Under the pieces are notes generated by a model. That model saw only the letters and a program-made list of their open reading frames with translations, was not told the DNA's origin and searched no databases. Of a stretch of DNA of 64,000 bases, positions 53,374 through 60,615 are shown one piece after another. The DNA is from Chordicoccus furentiruminis. Its GTDB lineage: Bacteria > Bacillota > Clostridia > Lachnospirales > Lachnospiraceae. The stretch is from the NCBI RefSeq assembly GCF_019355395.1, contig NZ_CP048829.1, forward strand, positions 1,364,001 to 1,428,000, in the 5' to 3' direction. The position numbers were made by a program, and so were the translations under genes. The stretch's first letter is position 1, and each line of letters begins with the position of its first letter.

Positions 53374-53964
53374 TTGAAGATTCAGTTAAGTAGTTCCCAT
53401 CGGACTGAGCCTAAGATTAGACTGTCTAACGAAAGGTATGAGGAAATCAAACAGACTGTGGTTAAAATGTTTGAAGCATATGACGTTTTCTGCGTACCAA
53501 TTAGTGGATTCGAAATTGCCAATAAGATGAGAGTAAAGGTAATTCCATATTCTGCCTATCCTGCAAGGACTCGCTATCTGATGGAAAAATATAGCATAGA
53601 TGGTTTTTCTGTACTGCGGGACACGGGAGAATGGTACATTTTCTATAATGATGATGAACGTGATTATGGGCGAATCAACAACACTATCATGCATGAAGTT
53701 GCTCATATCGTGTTAGATCACACCGAAGATAGTGAATTAGCAGAAGCAGAGGTGCGCTTTTTTGCAAAATATGCGCTTGCTCCTCCCGCACTAATCCACA
53801 AACTAAAACTGGAAACCGCAGAGAGTATAGCCGATGTTTTCAAAATCAGCTTTGAAGCCGCAGGCTACGCACTCTCATACTACCAAAAATGGCTAAACTA
53901 CGGGGGCTGTGACTACAAGGACTATGAAATCCGTATGCTGAGGTTATTCAATATTGCTGTTTAA
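53374..53964 (+). CDS. ImmA/IrrE-family metallo-endopeptidase
   Basis: This 196-residue peptidase has the zinc motif HEVAH (in NTIMHEVAHIVLDH, about residue 109) and the family C-terminus AEAEVRFFAKYALAPPALI, then SFEAAGYALSYY. A TTG start at 53374 follows GGGGAGG by about eight bases. It overlaps no gene and lies 5 bp after the XRE stop. It should cleave the XRE repressor in response to a signal and so switch on element genes; which genes is unclear here. Confidence 0.9.
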   Translation: MKIQLSSSHRTEPKIRLSNERYEEIKQTVVKMFEAYDVFCVPISGFEIANKMRVKVIPYSAYPARTRYLMEKYSIDGFSVLRDTGEWYIFYNDDERDYGRINNTIMHEVAHIVLDHTEDSELAEAEVRFFAKYALAPPALIHKLKLETAESIADVFKISFEAAGYALSYYQKWLNYGGCDYKDYEIRMLRLFNIAV

Positions 53965-54171
53965 GGAGGTGGTCACCTTGGATGTTAAATGAAAACGCAT
54001 TGAAAAGCTGTTTGCGGCAGCAATCCAATGCGTTTCGGAGTCAAATCTGCTGTGCAAATTCAACCCTATATCAAGGTAAGCATAGCAGATTCCCAGTCAA
54101 AATGCAATGGGTAATTTTACAAAATCGCCTATTGACAATCTGTTGCCCTACCGGGGCGGAAAGGAACTGTT

Positions 54172-54384
54172 ATGAAACATTATTACATCAACAACAATCA
54201 GACCCGCAATCCTGGATTTCATCACGAGGTCCACACAGAGGAACACGCCGAGCAGCTCCAGATTAGCAGCAAGACATATCTTGGCTACTTCTCCAGCGAG
54301 GTTGAGGCGGTTCAGAAAGGAAAGGAATACTATAGCGATGCAGATGGCTGCGCTATCTGCTGTCCCAAAGCGCATAGGGGGTAA
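54172..54384 (+). CDS. Small conserved Cys/His-rich protein
   Basis: The 70-residue protein MKHYYINNNQTRNPGFHHEVHTEEHAEQLQISSKTYLGYFSSEVEAVQKGKEYYSDADGCAICCPKAH ends with a C-x2-C-C-x3-H pattern. Proteins of this layout recur in many bacteria beside DUF2188 genes; function is unknown. GGAAAGG precedes the ATG and the next gene begins 5 bp after its stop. The 207 bp before it (53965-54171) hold no gene. Confidence 0.75.
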   Translation: MKHYYINNNQTRNPGFHHEVHTEEHAEQLQISSKTYLGYFSSEVEAVQKGKEYYSDADGCAICCPKAHRG

Positions 54385-54389
54385 TAAAT

Positions 54390-54617
54390 ATGGCAAGAGG
54401 AACTCACCATGTTGTCCATAATAGCAAGGGCGGCTGGGATGTAAAACGCGGCGGCGCACAGCGTTCCAGTGGACATTATGAAACTAAAGCAGCCGCAGTT
54501 AAGGCTGGTAGAGCCATCAGCAAAAACCAGAAGACGGAATTTCTTATCCATGGAAAAGATGGACGCATTCAGACGTCCGATAGTCACGGTGGTGATCCGT
54601 GTCCACCAAAAGGGTAA
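54390..54617 (+). CDS. DUF2188 protein
   Basis: This 75-residue protein MARGTHHVVHNSKGGWDVKRGGAQRSSGHYETKAAAVKAGRAISKNQKTEFLIHGKDGRIQTSDSHGGDP shows the DUF2188 pattern (HVV, GGW-V, A-A, E---H--DG-I). It is a small beta-hairpin protein of unknown role. It ends at a terminator and is cotranscribed with the preceding Cys/His-rich gene. Confidence 0.85.
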   Translation: MARGTHHVVHNSKGGWDVKRGGAQRSSGHYETKAAAVKAGRAISKNQKTEFLIHGKDGRIQTSDSHGGDPCPPKG

Positions 54618-54625
54618 TCACACGG

Positions 54626-54655
54626 AAGAGGCACAGTCTGACGGCTGTGCCTCTT
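54626..54655 (+). terminator. Terminator after DUF2188 gene
   Basis: The 11-bp stem AAGAGGCACAG/CTGTGCCTCTT (54626-54636 with 54645-54655) is followed by CTATTT. Confidence 0.7.
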
Positions 54656-54707
54656 CTATTTCCAGTTTACTGCTGAAAGAGAAGCAGCCATTACAAGCGT
54701 GATGGCT

Positions 54708-54744
54708 GCTTTTCGTGTTAAAGCGAATACTTTACGGTGAAATC
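54708..54744. repeat. Imperfect 37-bp repeat, copy 2
   Basis: The partner of 52914-52950, in the same orientation, immediately after the DUF2188 terminator. It marks the far end of the XRE-ImmA module. Confidence 0.6.
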
Positions 54745-54779
54745 GTCTCTGATAAAGCCGGTGTTCGTCCAATGCCCGT

Positions 54780-55227
54780 TTGGCAGAGGAAGGCGAGTTT
54801 GGACCCATGTTCGCCGCCCTGGAGGGACCTCTTAGTGGCGATCTGATCGCCTTATTTGGCTTTTACGACTAGGGCGGTGGTCAGAGAGTACAGGATTGGT
54901 GCGCCCGCTACGACAACGCCAGGGCCAACCTTCTGGATGGGAATGGCCTGATTGTCAATGAAGTGCCGGACGTAGCGGTCGAAGAAGCCTGCAAAAAGCT
55001 AGGCAGGAGACTGGAAGCATGGAAAGACCTATTTGACGGATGCCGGCTTTCTTATGGAAAAGGACCTGCTTCGATGTCTGGAGACCCTTCGGGAGCGACT
55101 CCCGGCAATGGGGCTTGACCTGACGGATGAGGAATCTCAAGACCTGATCCACACCATCGTGGTAAACCTGCCGGAACACAGCCGGAACAAGCTGACAGGA
55201 CGGGCGGAGTGGCATTCCGGGCCGTAG
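54780..55227 (+). pseudogene. Unrecognised decayed coding sequence
   Basis: A plus-strand frame reads EEGEFGPMFAALEGPL, hits a TAG at about 54870, then continues RVQDWCARYDNARANLLDGNGLIVNEVPD to about 55040. A second frame (55033-55227) reads MEKDLLRCLETLRERLPAMGLDLTDEESQDLIH. The protein-like composition interrupted by a stop and a frame change suggests one or two broken genes. I do not recognise the family. Confidence 0.45.
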
Positions 55228-55252
55228 TGGAAATGAGGATGAATGATGACAT

Positions 55253-55883
55253 ATGAACCTGCTGGTACAGCGGGCTTTGACTGGTTTTGCCGCCGGGGTC
55301 ATGGTGGCAGCATTCGTGTGGAGTCTGCTGGTCCCCACCATGGAACAGACGGCAGATATGGGCCAGTGGGCATTTTCCCCGCAGTTGCGGGGTTTTGGCT
55401 GGGAGTCTTATTCCTGCTGGTGCTGGCCGTCACTCTCCACAATATCCCGGAGGGCATGGCGGTGGGCGTGGTGCTGGCGAGATGGATGGCCGAAAACAGC
55501 GGCATCACCACCGCCGGAGCCTTGGCCCTGTCCCTGGGCATCGACATCCAGAACTTCCCGGAGAGAACCATTATGGAGAGAACCATTATGGAGAGAACCA
55601 TTATCTCTATGCCCCTTCGGACGAAGGGCATAGGAAAGGCCAAAGCGTTTTTGTACGACGTTCTCTCCGGCGTAGTAGGACCCATCGCCGCCGTGCTTGA
55701 CCATCTGGGTGGCGGGGCTGATCCCGCCCACTTTGCCCTATCTTCTCAGCTTCGCGGCGGGGGCCATGCCTTATGTGGTGGTGGAGGAATTGATTCCAGA
55801 GGCTTTTACACTCCAGCTTGGGTACACTGTTCTTCGCCTTGGGTTTTGCCGTTATGCTGGCGCTGGATGTGGCGTTGAGATAG
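55253..55883 (+). pseudogene. ZIP-family metal transporter, frameshifted
   Basis: Three frames together spell a ZupT-like ZIP protein: RALTGFAAGVMVAAFVWSLLVPTMEQ, then (shifted) AVTLHNIPEGMAVGVVLARW and GALALSLGIDIQNFPE, then (shifted) LPYLLSFAAGAMPYVVVEELIPEA to LALDVALR. The loop between helices 3 and 4 with about 40 residues is missing, the N-terminal helix is lost, and a 15-bp unit is present three times at the metal-site helix (55559-55604). It once imported Zn2+ or Fe2+ and is no longer functional. Confidence 0.85.
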
Positions 55884-55926
55884 AGTGGTCCACCCAAATT
55901 TGCACAAACGATGACCGATAAAAGTC

Positions 55927-55962
55927 AAAAATACGGCAGTCTCCTTCAACTGCCGCATTTTT
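55927..55962. terminator. Bidirectional terminator between ZIP remnant and HEPN-linked operon
   Basis: AAAAATACGGCAGT and ACTGCCGCATTTTT arms (55927-55940 with 55949-55962) give an A/T-flanked hairpin. It would end leftward transcription from the two-gene operon as well as rightward transcription. Confidence 0.65.
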
Positions 55963-56039
55963 GCGTACTCTGAACGTTTTTTGGTTGTTGTCCTTGTGTG
56001 GGGTAGCCCTTAAAGCCCCGCCTATTGTTTTTTTCCTCA

Positions 56040-56795
56040 TCAGTAAATCAAAATAGAAGCATCTGAATAACCGTGCTCAGTTAATTTTAGCTGTACAGTG
56101 AACTTATTGTTTACAGTCGCATTGAACTGATTCTTATAAGAAACCGTTCCTTTAATTGTATATATACCGGTGGAAGATGTATACGTGACCGTGGAATTCT
56201 TGTAAGAGCTAACTTTTACATTACTATAGTGATATAGTTCATTTTTTACAACATCTGTTGCACAATTCCAGGCATCCTGTAAATTTTTATCAGAAGGTTT
56301 GCCATCCGATTTATTTCCACCAGAGGAAAAATCCACTCCATTCTTGTGAACCAACTCCCCGTTGACATAAGTATCGACCTGTTCATAAGATGATTCATTT
56401 CTGTCTGTAACTCTAAACCCACTACTTGTTTTGAAACGTGAGTCTCCAAAAATATCCAGAGTATTTTCGATAGCATATGCAACAAGTGATTTTTCAATAT
56501 AGTTCAAATCATTCCGTGCATCACATGAAAAAACAACACGGAAACGATAATCAGCGGTATATGTGTGCTTAGCTTTTTCGATATTAGTTATTTCGTATTG
56601 TATGTTGCTTATTTCATATTCCTCAGCATCGTGACTGTTATATACTTTCTTCAAATTGTCGTCTATTACAGCACTAACTTCATTAAAAATCTCTTTTTCA
56701 TTCTTATGAGATGTGTATAGGTTAAAAGCGATTACAACCCCAATCACAACCACTAATGCAATCAAGACAATAGTAGCTTTTTTCTTCATTATCAA
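56040..56795 (-). CDS. Membrane-anchored extracytoplasmic protein of unknown function
   Basis: In this 251-residue protein, MIMKKKATIVLIALVVVIGVVIAFNLYTSHKNEK is an uncleaved N-terminal anchor. The rest is a hydrophilic, beta-rich domain with two similar halves (VFSCDARNDLNYIEKSLVAYAI and GTVSYKNQFNATVNNKFTVQLKL), likely outside the membrane. It has AT-rich codon use unlike the chromosomal genes. It starts 8 bp after the HEPN-like gene, so the two form an operon at the right end of the island. I do not recognise a family. Confidence 0.7.
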   Translation of the reverse strand: MIMKKKATIVLIALVVVIGVVIAFNLYTSHKNEKEIFNEVSAVIDDNLKKVYNSHDAEEYEISNIQYEITNIEKAKHTYTADYRFRVVFSCDARNDLNYIEKSLVAYAIENTLDIFGDSRFKTSSGFRVTDRNESSYEQVDTYVNGELVHKNGVDFSSGGNKSDGKPSDKNLQDAWNCATDVVKNELYHYSNVKVSSYKNSTVTYTSSTGIYTIKGTVSYKNQFNATVNNKFTVQLKLTEHGYSDASILIY

Positions 56796-56803
56796 CTACC
56801 CCT

Positions 56804-57268
56804 TTATTTGTTGTCAAAAACCATTTGCTTATCACAGTACCTATTTACGCTACGAACTTTGTTATCTAACATATTTACAAGAAGTTGTCCCCGTTCTGCA
56901 ATCTGTTTAACTTGCTCAAAATCATATGGAATCTTAGCAAGGTTATGAATTAGTATGTCCCTATCACGCTTCCATATTTCAATGTCATCTATCAAATCTA
57001 AAGTGATTCTTTTTCGTATATAAGGGTTCGAAAATGCAGAATGGCTTTTTAGTTTGTTCAGTTTTGCGGAAAGCTTTAATTCCCATCCTCTACTATCCAC
57101 ATATTTGACGCCCGAGTGTTTGAGAGCTGAAAGACATCGGTCTTCCATAATAGCGTATTCAATGAAAATAGCCTCATAATAAAAGCCGGATTTCATTGAT
57201 TTGCTTAAATCAGCTTTCATCTTTTTATATGTCTCATACTTTTCTGTATTTTTACTGTCACTCATCAT
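56804..57268 (-). CDS. HEPN-like protein (possible RNase or defence factor)
   Basis: A 154-residue all-helical protein has EAIFIEYAIMEDRCLSALKHSG and, near the C-terminus, WKRDRDILIHNLAKIPYD, which contains R-x4-H (and R-x6-H), the HEPN RNase active-site motif. HEPN proteins often act in abortive infection or toxin systems. Start 57268 is favoured by GAGG six bases upstream; ATG 57280 is an alternative. Its place next to attR in an accessory slot of a phage satellite supports, but does not prove, a defence role. Confidence 0.65.
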   Translation of the reverse strand: MMSDSKNTEKYETYKKMKADLSKSMKSGFYYEAIFIEYAIMEDRCLSALKHSGVKYVDSRGWELKLSAKLNKLKSHSAFSNPYIRKRITLDLIDDIEIWKRDRDILIHNLAKIPYDFEQVKQIAERGQLLVNMLDNKVRSVNRYCDKQMVFDNK

Positions 57269-57433
57269 TGAGAACCTCATTCCTCACGTCTGTAGGAGTT
57301 GTTATAACTGTATCAGCTCTCAGCGTGATATTGCAAGGCATAACAACTCATATTCTATTCTACCACAACCCCGCCTGTTTCTCAATAGGCAATCCGTGAA
57401 TATTTCCGAATATCTTTTAGTATCTGTTTGTAG

Positions 57434-57458
57434 ATTTAAGCGACAAACAAGCGACAAA
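57434..57458. repeat. Integrase arm-type repeat, right end
   Basis: The 25-bp sequence, with AAGCGAC at 57438 and 57449, is identical to 33587-33611. It lies 20 bp inside the putative attR core. The gap 57281-57433 contains no gene. Confidence 0.75.
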
Positions 57459-57477
57459 ACGGTATAGCAAAACGGCT

Positions 57478-57502
57478 AAAACCCTTGATTTATAAGGATT
57501 CC
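57478..57502. other. Putative attR core
   Basis: AAAACCCTTGATTT then ATAAGGATTCC matches the left core in CCTTGATTT and GGATT. The chromosome resumes after it. Between here and 57793 only terminator-like hairpins are seen, one at about 57620-57649 with a T run on the plus strand. Confidence 0.5.
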
Positions 57503-57714
57503 CGCCGTTTTTAATATTCTCTTCATCGGAGCGCATTGCTACAAGCTTTTTCTTTTTCATACTGTCGGTGATCTGTTCTGCCAGACAGAGAACCGGCGAC
57601 TCCTTCCCTTTTTGAAAGAGACGTCCGTCTGCCAGCGGGCGTCTTTTTTATTCTGTTCTCCCCGCCATATGCTGTTCCTTCTTCCTTATTCTGCTCTTTC
57701 TGCCCTCTGACAGA

Positions 57715-57780
57715 AAAAACCCGGCCGGCCCGCGCCGTTCTGCCGTCCTGCGGCAGATCCGTACGGGCCGGCCGGGTTTT
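57715..57780 (-). terminator. Terminator of the sulfur assimilation operon
   Basis: Arms CCGGCCGGCCCG and CGGGCCGGCCGG (57721-57732 with 57764-57775) enclose a further small hairpin. The left side carries six A, that is six T on the minus strand. It lies 14 bp past the TusA-like gene and can act in both directions. Confidence 0.8.
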
Positions 57781-57793
57781 CATCCCGATCCGT

Positions 57794-58042
57794 TCAGTCT
57801 CCCACTTTTCTCACGATCAGATCGTAGGTTCCGTCCCCGTTGTCGATCAGCTTCAGGATCTGGTGCCCCTCTTCCTTGATCGAACGGGGTACATTCTGCA
57901 CCGGTTCGCCGTCATGCATGTGAACCGAGAGGACCTGACCCTCGTCCAGTTCCTCCAGCGCCACCTTCGCCTTTACGAAAGTCACCGGGCAGACGACATC
58001 AGTGATGTCTACGGTTTCATCGACTGTATAGCTCTCCGCCAT
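57794..58042 (-). CDS. TusA-like sulfurtransferase
   Basis: This 82-residue protein has the TusA/SirA fold pattern with the active cysteine in DITDVVCPVTFVKAKVALEELDEGQVLSV; the CP-x-P motif is reduced to CPVT. It relays persulfide sulfur between proteins. It is the last gene of the operon, 42 bp after the sulfite reductase gene, and may hand sulfur to the ThiS-like carrier or to other acceptors. Confidence 0.88.
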   Translation of the reverse strand: MAESYTVDETVDITDVVCPVTFVKAKVALEELDEGQVLSVHMHDGEPVQNVPRSIKEEGHQILKLIDNGDGTYDLIVRKVGD

Positions 58043-58084
58043 TTTATGCTCCTTTTCCGGCCGGACCGCTCCCTTACGGAGCCG

Positions 58085-58984
58085 TCACGGCTTGTCCTTA
58101 TGCGTGAAATCCCCGTTGTACGGACGTCCCTCAAAGGCGTCCCAGACCACCTGATTGAATCGCTCCCGGCCGATGCGGTCGATGGTGAACTGCAGCCGGT
58201 CGCCGGGCTCGGCGTTGTCGTCGAAGAACTGAACCACATAGTCCGCGATCCGGAACAGCGTCTCGCGGCTGCTGACGAAGGGTAAGAGCTCCGCGCCCCG
58301 GTGGATATGATTTCCGAAGAGGCCGCCGAAGGAGAGCAGATACCCTTCTTCCGCCTCGAAGGATCCGGTCGGGCATGCCTTCTCACAGCGTCCGCAGTAC
58401 GTGCATTTCCCGGAATCGATCGAGATCTTTCCGTCCTTCAGCGTAATCGCGCCTTCCCGGCATGCCTTGACGCAGACGCCGCAGCCGATGCAGGTCTCCT
58501 GCTTCCATGTCACCTTCTCCGCGCCCTTGATTCCGAAGTCGTTTTCCTCCGTCTTCAGGCAGTTGTTGCGGCAGCCGGTGACGCCGAACTTGAATTTTCC
58601 CGGAAGCTCGCGGGCAAAATACCGCGCATCGATTTCCTGCGCCAGCGCGTAGGTGTCAATGCAGGCGGAAGGACAGGTCCGGTTTCCCTGACAGGCCGTG
58701 GTCGTACGGACACGGGGTCCGCAGACCGAAGGGGTCACGCCGCCCTTCGCCAGCGCCTCCTTCACTTCCTCGATGTCCTCCAGCCGGATCCACGGGATCT
58801 CGAGTGACTGACGGGCTGTGAGGTGCACATAGCCCTCGCCGTACTTCTTCGCGACCTCCGAGATCACCTTCATCTGCTCATCCGTGAGATGGCCCCCGAC
58901 GACATGGACCCGGAGCGCGAAGCGGTTCTTCTGCTTCTGTCTCATCCATCCGCCCTTCTTCAGTGCCGCATAATCCGTTGCCAT
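58085..58984 (-). CDS. Siroheme/4Fe-4S sulfite reductase (AsrC-like, small)
   Basis: The 299-residue protein has an N-terminal ferredoxin-like half (LRVHVVGGHLTDEQM, HLTARQSLEIPW), the siroheme-cluster motif C-x5-C in ACQGNRTC and C-x3-C in GCRNNC, then a two-cluster ferredoxin insert (CIGCGVCVKACREGA and CTYCGRCEKACPTGS). That is the layout of compact anaerobic sulfite reductases. It reduces sulfite to sulfide for assimilation. AAGGAGGAAGG before ATG 58984 sets the start. The electron donor is not encoded nearby. Confidence 0.9.
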   Translation of the reverse strand: MATDYAALKKGGWMRQKQKNRFALRVHVVGGHLTDEQMKVISEVAKKYGEGYVHLTARQSLEIPWIRLEDIEEVKEALAKGGVTPSVCGPRVRTTTACQGNRTCPSACIDTYALAQEIDARYFARELPGKFKFGVTGCRNNCLKTEENDFGIKGAEKVTWKQETCIGCGVCVKACREGAITLKDGKISIDSGKCTYCGRCEKACPTGSFEAEEGYLLSFGGLFGNHIHRGAELLPFVSSRETLFRIADYVVQFFDDNAEPGDRLQFTIDRIGRERFNQVVWDAFEGRPYNGDFTHKDKP

Positions 58985-59069
58985 ATGCCTTCCTCCTTGT
59001 TCGCTCTTAGTGCCGCGGCGCCCGTACCCGGCCGGGGCTGTGCGGGCGGAAACGCTTTCCGCCGCCTCC

Positions 59070-59492
59070 TTATTCCACAATCTCCAGATCCTCCGCCGTC
59101 GAAGTTCCGTCCTCGACATGGAAGGAATGAATCACCGGGTTCGACCGGTCCATCAGGCTGAGAATCAGATAGCTCGCCTTCGGGTTGTAGGAGGCGAGCC
59201 GGATATCCTCCTGCGAGCTCCGGCTCGGGCTGGCCGGATGGGAATGCCAGTTGCCCAGAGGACTCATTCCACCGGCCCGCATATCCCGGACCGCCCTGAG
59301 CTGGGTCTCCGGCGAGATCGAAAAATGCTCATCCGTATGATCCGTGTTTTCGCAGAGATAAACCTTCCGGATTTCCCGCACGCCGTCTTCCCGGTCGACT
59401 CCGGCGATCAGCCCGCAGGCCTCCTCGGGCAGATTTGCCTCCGCGTGAGCAATCATCTTCTCAAGATCCGCTTTTCTGAGTGTCACTTTCAT
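59070..59492 (-). CDS. JAMM/MPN-family metalloprotease (HcyD/Mec-like)
   Basis: The 140-residue JAMM-domain protein has catalytic Glu in LPEEACGLI (about residue 24) and zinc ligands in GNWHSHPASPSRSSQED (H-x-H-x7-S-x2-D). In sulfur operons such proteins remove residues after the GG of a ThiS-like carrier. Here it lies between the E1-like enzyme and sulfite reductase genes, and the neighbouring carrier ends GGGR, so trimming that tail is its likely job. Confidence 0.9.
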   Translation of the reverse strand: MKVTLRKADLEKMIAHAEANLPEEACGLIAGVDREDGVREIRKVYLCENTDHTDEHFSISPETQLRAVRDMRAGGMSPLGNWHSHPASPSRSSQEDIRLASYNPKASYLILSLMDRSNPVIHSFHVEDGTSTAEDLEIVE

Positions 59493-59519
59493 ATCTGTCC
59501 GTCCCTTTCCGGTCCGCTG

Positions 59520-60344
59520 TCATTTCTCCGGATTCTTCGGATCCCACGCGCAGACCGCCTGCTCATAGTCAATCAGCTTCGTGATCGTCGGATGATCCGA
59601 GCAGACGGCGCAACCCTCGCCGCGGGGAGGCAGCTTCACGGTATGCCACTCCATCTTCAGCCCGTCAAAGGTCATCAGCCGTCCCGTGAGAAGCTGCCCC
59701 GCGCCGGTCAGGTATTTGACGGCCTCCAGCGCCTGAAGGCAGCCGATCACGCCGGCCATCGCGCCGATCACACCGGCCTGTTTGCAGGTCGGCACCGCGT
59801 CCTTTGGCGGCGGATTTTTGAACACGCAGCGGTAGCAGGGCGATTCGCCGGGCACCACAGTCATCAGCTGGCCGCGGAAGCGGATGATGCCGGCGTGGCA
59901 GAAGGGAATCTTCTTCATCACGCAGGCGTCATTGATCAGGAACTTCGCCGGGAAATTGTCGGTCCCGTCCAGCACGAAGTCATAGCCGTCAATGATGTCG
60001 AGAATATTTGACGCGGAGATAAATTCCCGGTATGTCTTCACCTCCACGTCCGGATTGATCGCCCTCATCGTCTCCGCCGCCGACTCAACCTTGGGTTTTC
60101 CGAGGTCCGCCGTCGTATGGATCACCTGACGCTGCAGATTCGACAGATCGACCGTATCCGCGTCCGCAATGCCGATCCGTCCGACGCCGGCCGCGGCGAG
60201 ATACATAGCCGCCGGCGCGCCGAGACCGCCGGCCCCGATGATGAGGACGCTGCCCTTCATCAGCTTCTTCTGTCCCTTTACGCCGATCTCCTTCAGAATG
60301 ATGTGTCTGGAGTACCGCTCCAGCTGTTCGTTCGTAAACGGCAT
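59520..60344 (-). CDS. E1-like adenylyltransferase (ThiF/MoeB/HesA family)
   Basis: The 274-residue enzyme has YSRHIILKEIGVKGQ, nucleotide-binding GAGGLGAPAAMYLAAAG (about residues 37-53), the LQRQV region, DGTDNF, and Cys pairs CYRC and CAVC for structural zinc. It activates the C-terminal glycine of a ThiS-like carrier by adenylation for thiocarboxylate formation. GGAGGAGGCC precedes ATG 60344; it begins one base after the carrier stop (TGAGATG), so the pair is translationally linked. Confidence 0.93.
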   Translation of the reverse strand: MPFTNEQLERYSRHIILKEIGVKGQKKLMKGSVLIIGAGGLGAPAAMYLAAAGVGRIGIADADTVDLSNLQRQVIHTTADLGKPKVESAAETMRAINPDVEVKTYREFISASNILDIIDGYDFVLDGTDNFPAKFLINDACVMKKIPFCHAGIIRFRGQLMTVVPGESPCYRCVFKNPPPKDAVPTCKQAGVIGAMAGVIGCLQALEAVKYLTGAGQLLTGRLMTFDGLKMEWHTVKLPPRGEGCAVCSDHPTITKLIDYEQAVCAWDPKNPEK

Positions 60345-60345
60345 C

Positions 60346-60552
60346 TCAGCGGCCTCCTCCCATAAAGTACAGGAACTCCACGACATCGCCTTCCTTCAGC
60401 GCGGCCGTGCCGAATGTATCGCGCTGCACAAAGGCATCATTGACGGATACTGTGACGTACTGCGGCGTCTCCACGTTCTCCTGCTCAATCAGCTCCTGAA
60501 TTGTGATGCCGTCCTTCACCTCTTTGCTCTCTCCTGCGACTGTGATTTTCAT
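60346..60552 (-). CDS. ThiS-like sulfur carrier with GGGR tail (HcyS-like)
   Basis: A 68-residue ubiquitin-fold carrier MKITVAGESKEVKDGITIQELIEQENVETPQYVTVSVNDAFVQRDTFGTAALKEGDVVEFLYFMGGGR. Its C-terminus carries an extra Arg after glycine, so it must be trimmed to expose Gly-Gly, which fits the JAMM protease two genes downstream. It probably carries thiocarboxylate sulfur to the PLP sulfhydrylase upstream and not to thiazole synthesis, since no thiG/thiH is nearby. Confidence 0.88.
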   Translation of the reverse strand: MKITVAGESKEVKDGITIQELIEQENVETPQYVTVSVNDAFVQRDTFGTAALKEGDVVEFLYFMGGGR

Positions 60553-60615
60553 ATGATCCTCCTCTCGTGTCCGCAGCCCCGTCCCTCTATGCCGGAAAGG
60601 GTGCGCCGCCTTTAT

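Noticed and set aside
55559-55604. Three 15-bp tandem units considered as a CRISPR-like array
   Set aside because: The units are contiguous with no spacers and lie inside the decayed ZIP gene, so this is a tandem duplication.
57523-57783. 86-codon minus-strand frame before the sulfur operon terminator
   Set aside because: It runs through two terminator hairpins and is low complexity (Arg, Gly, Glu), so it is not coding.
60346-60552. ThiS-like carrier assigned to thiamine synthesis
   Set aside because: No thiG, thiH or thiC genes are near; the context is sulfate reduction and homocysteine synthesis, and the tail needs trimming.
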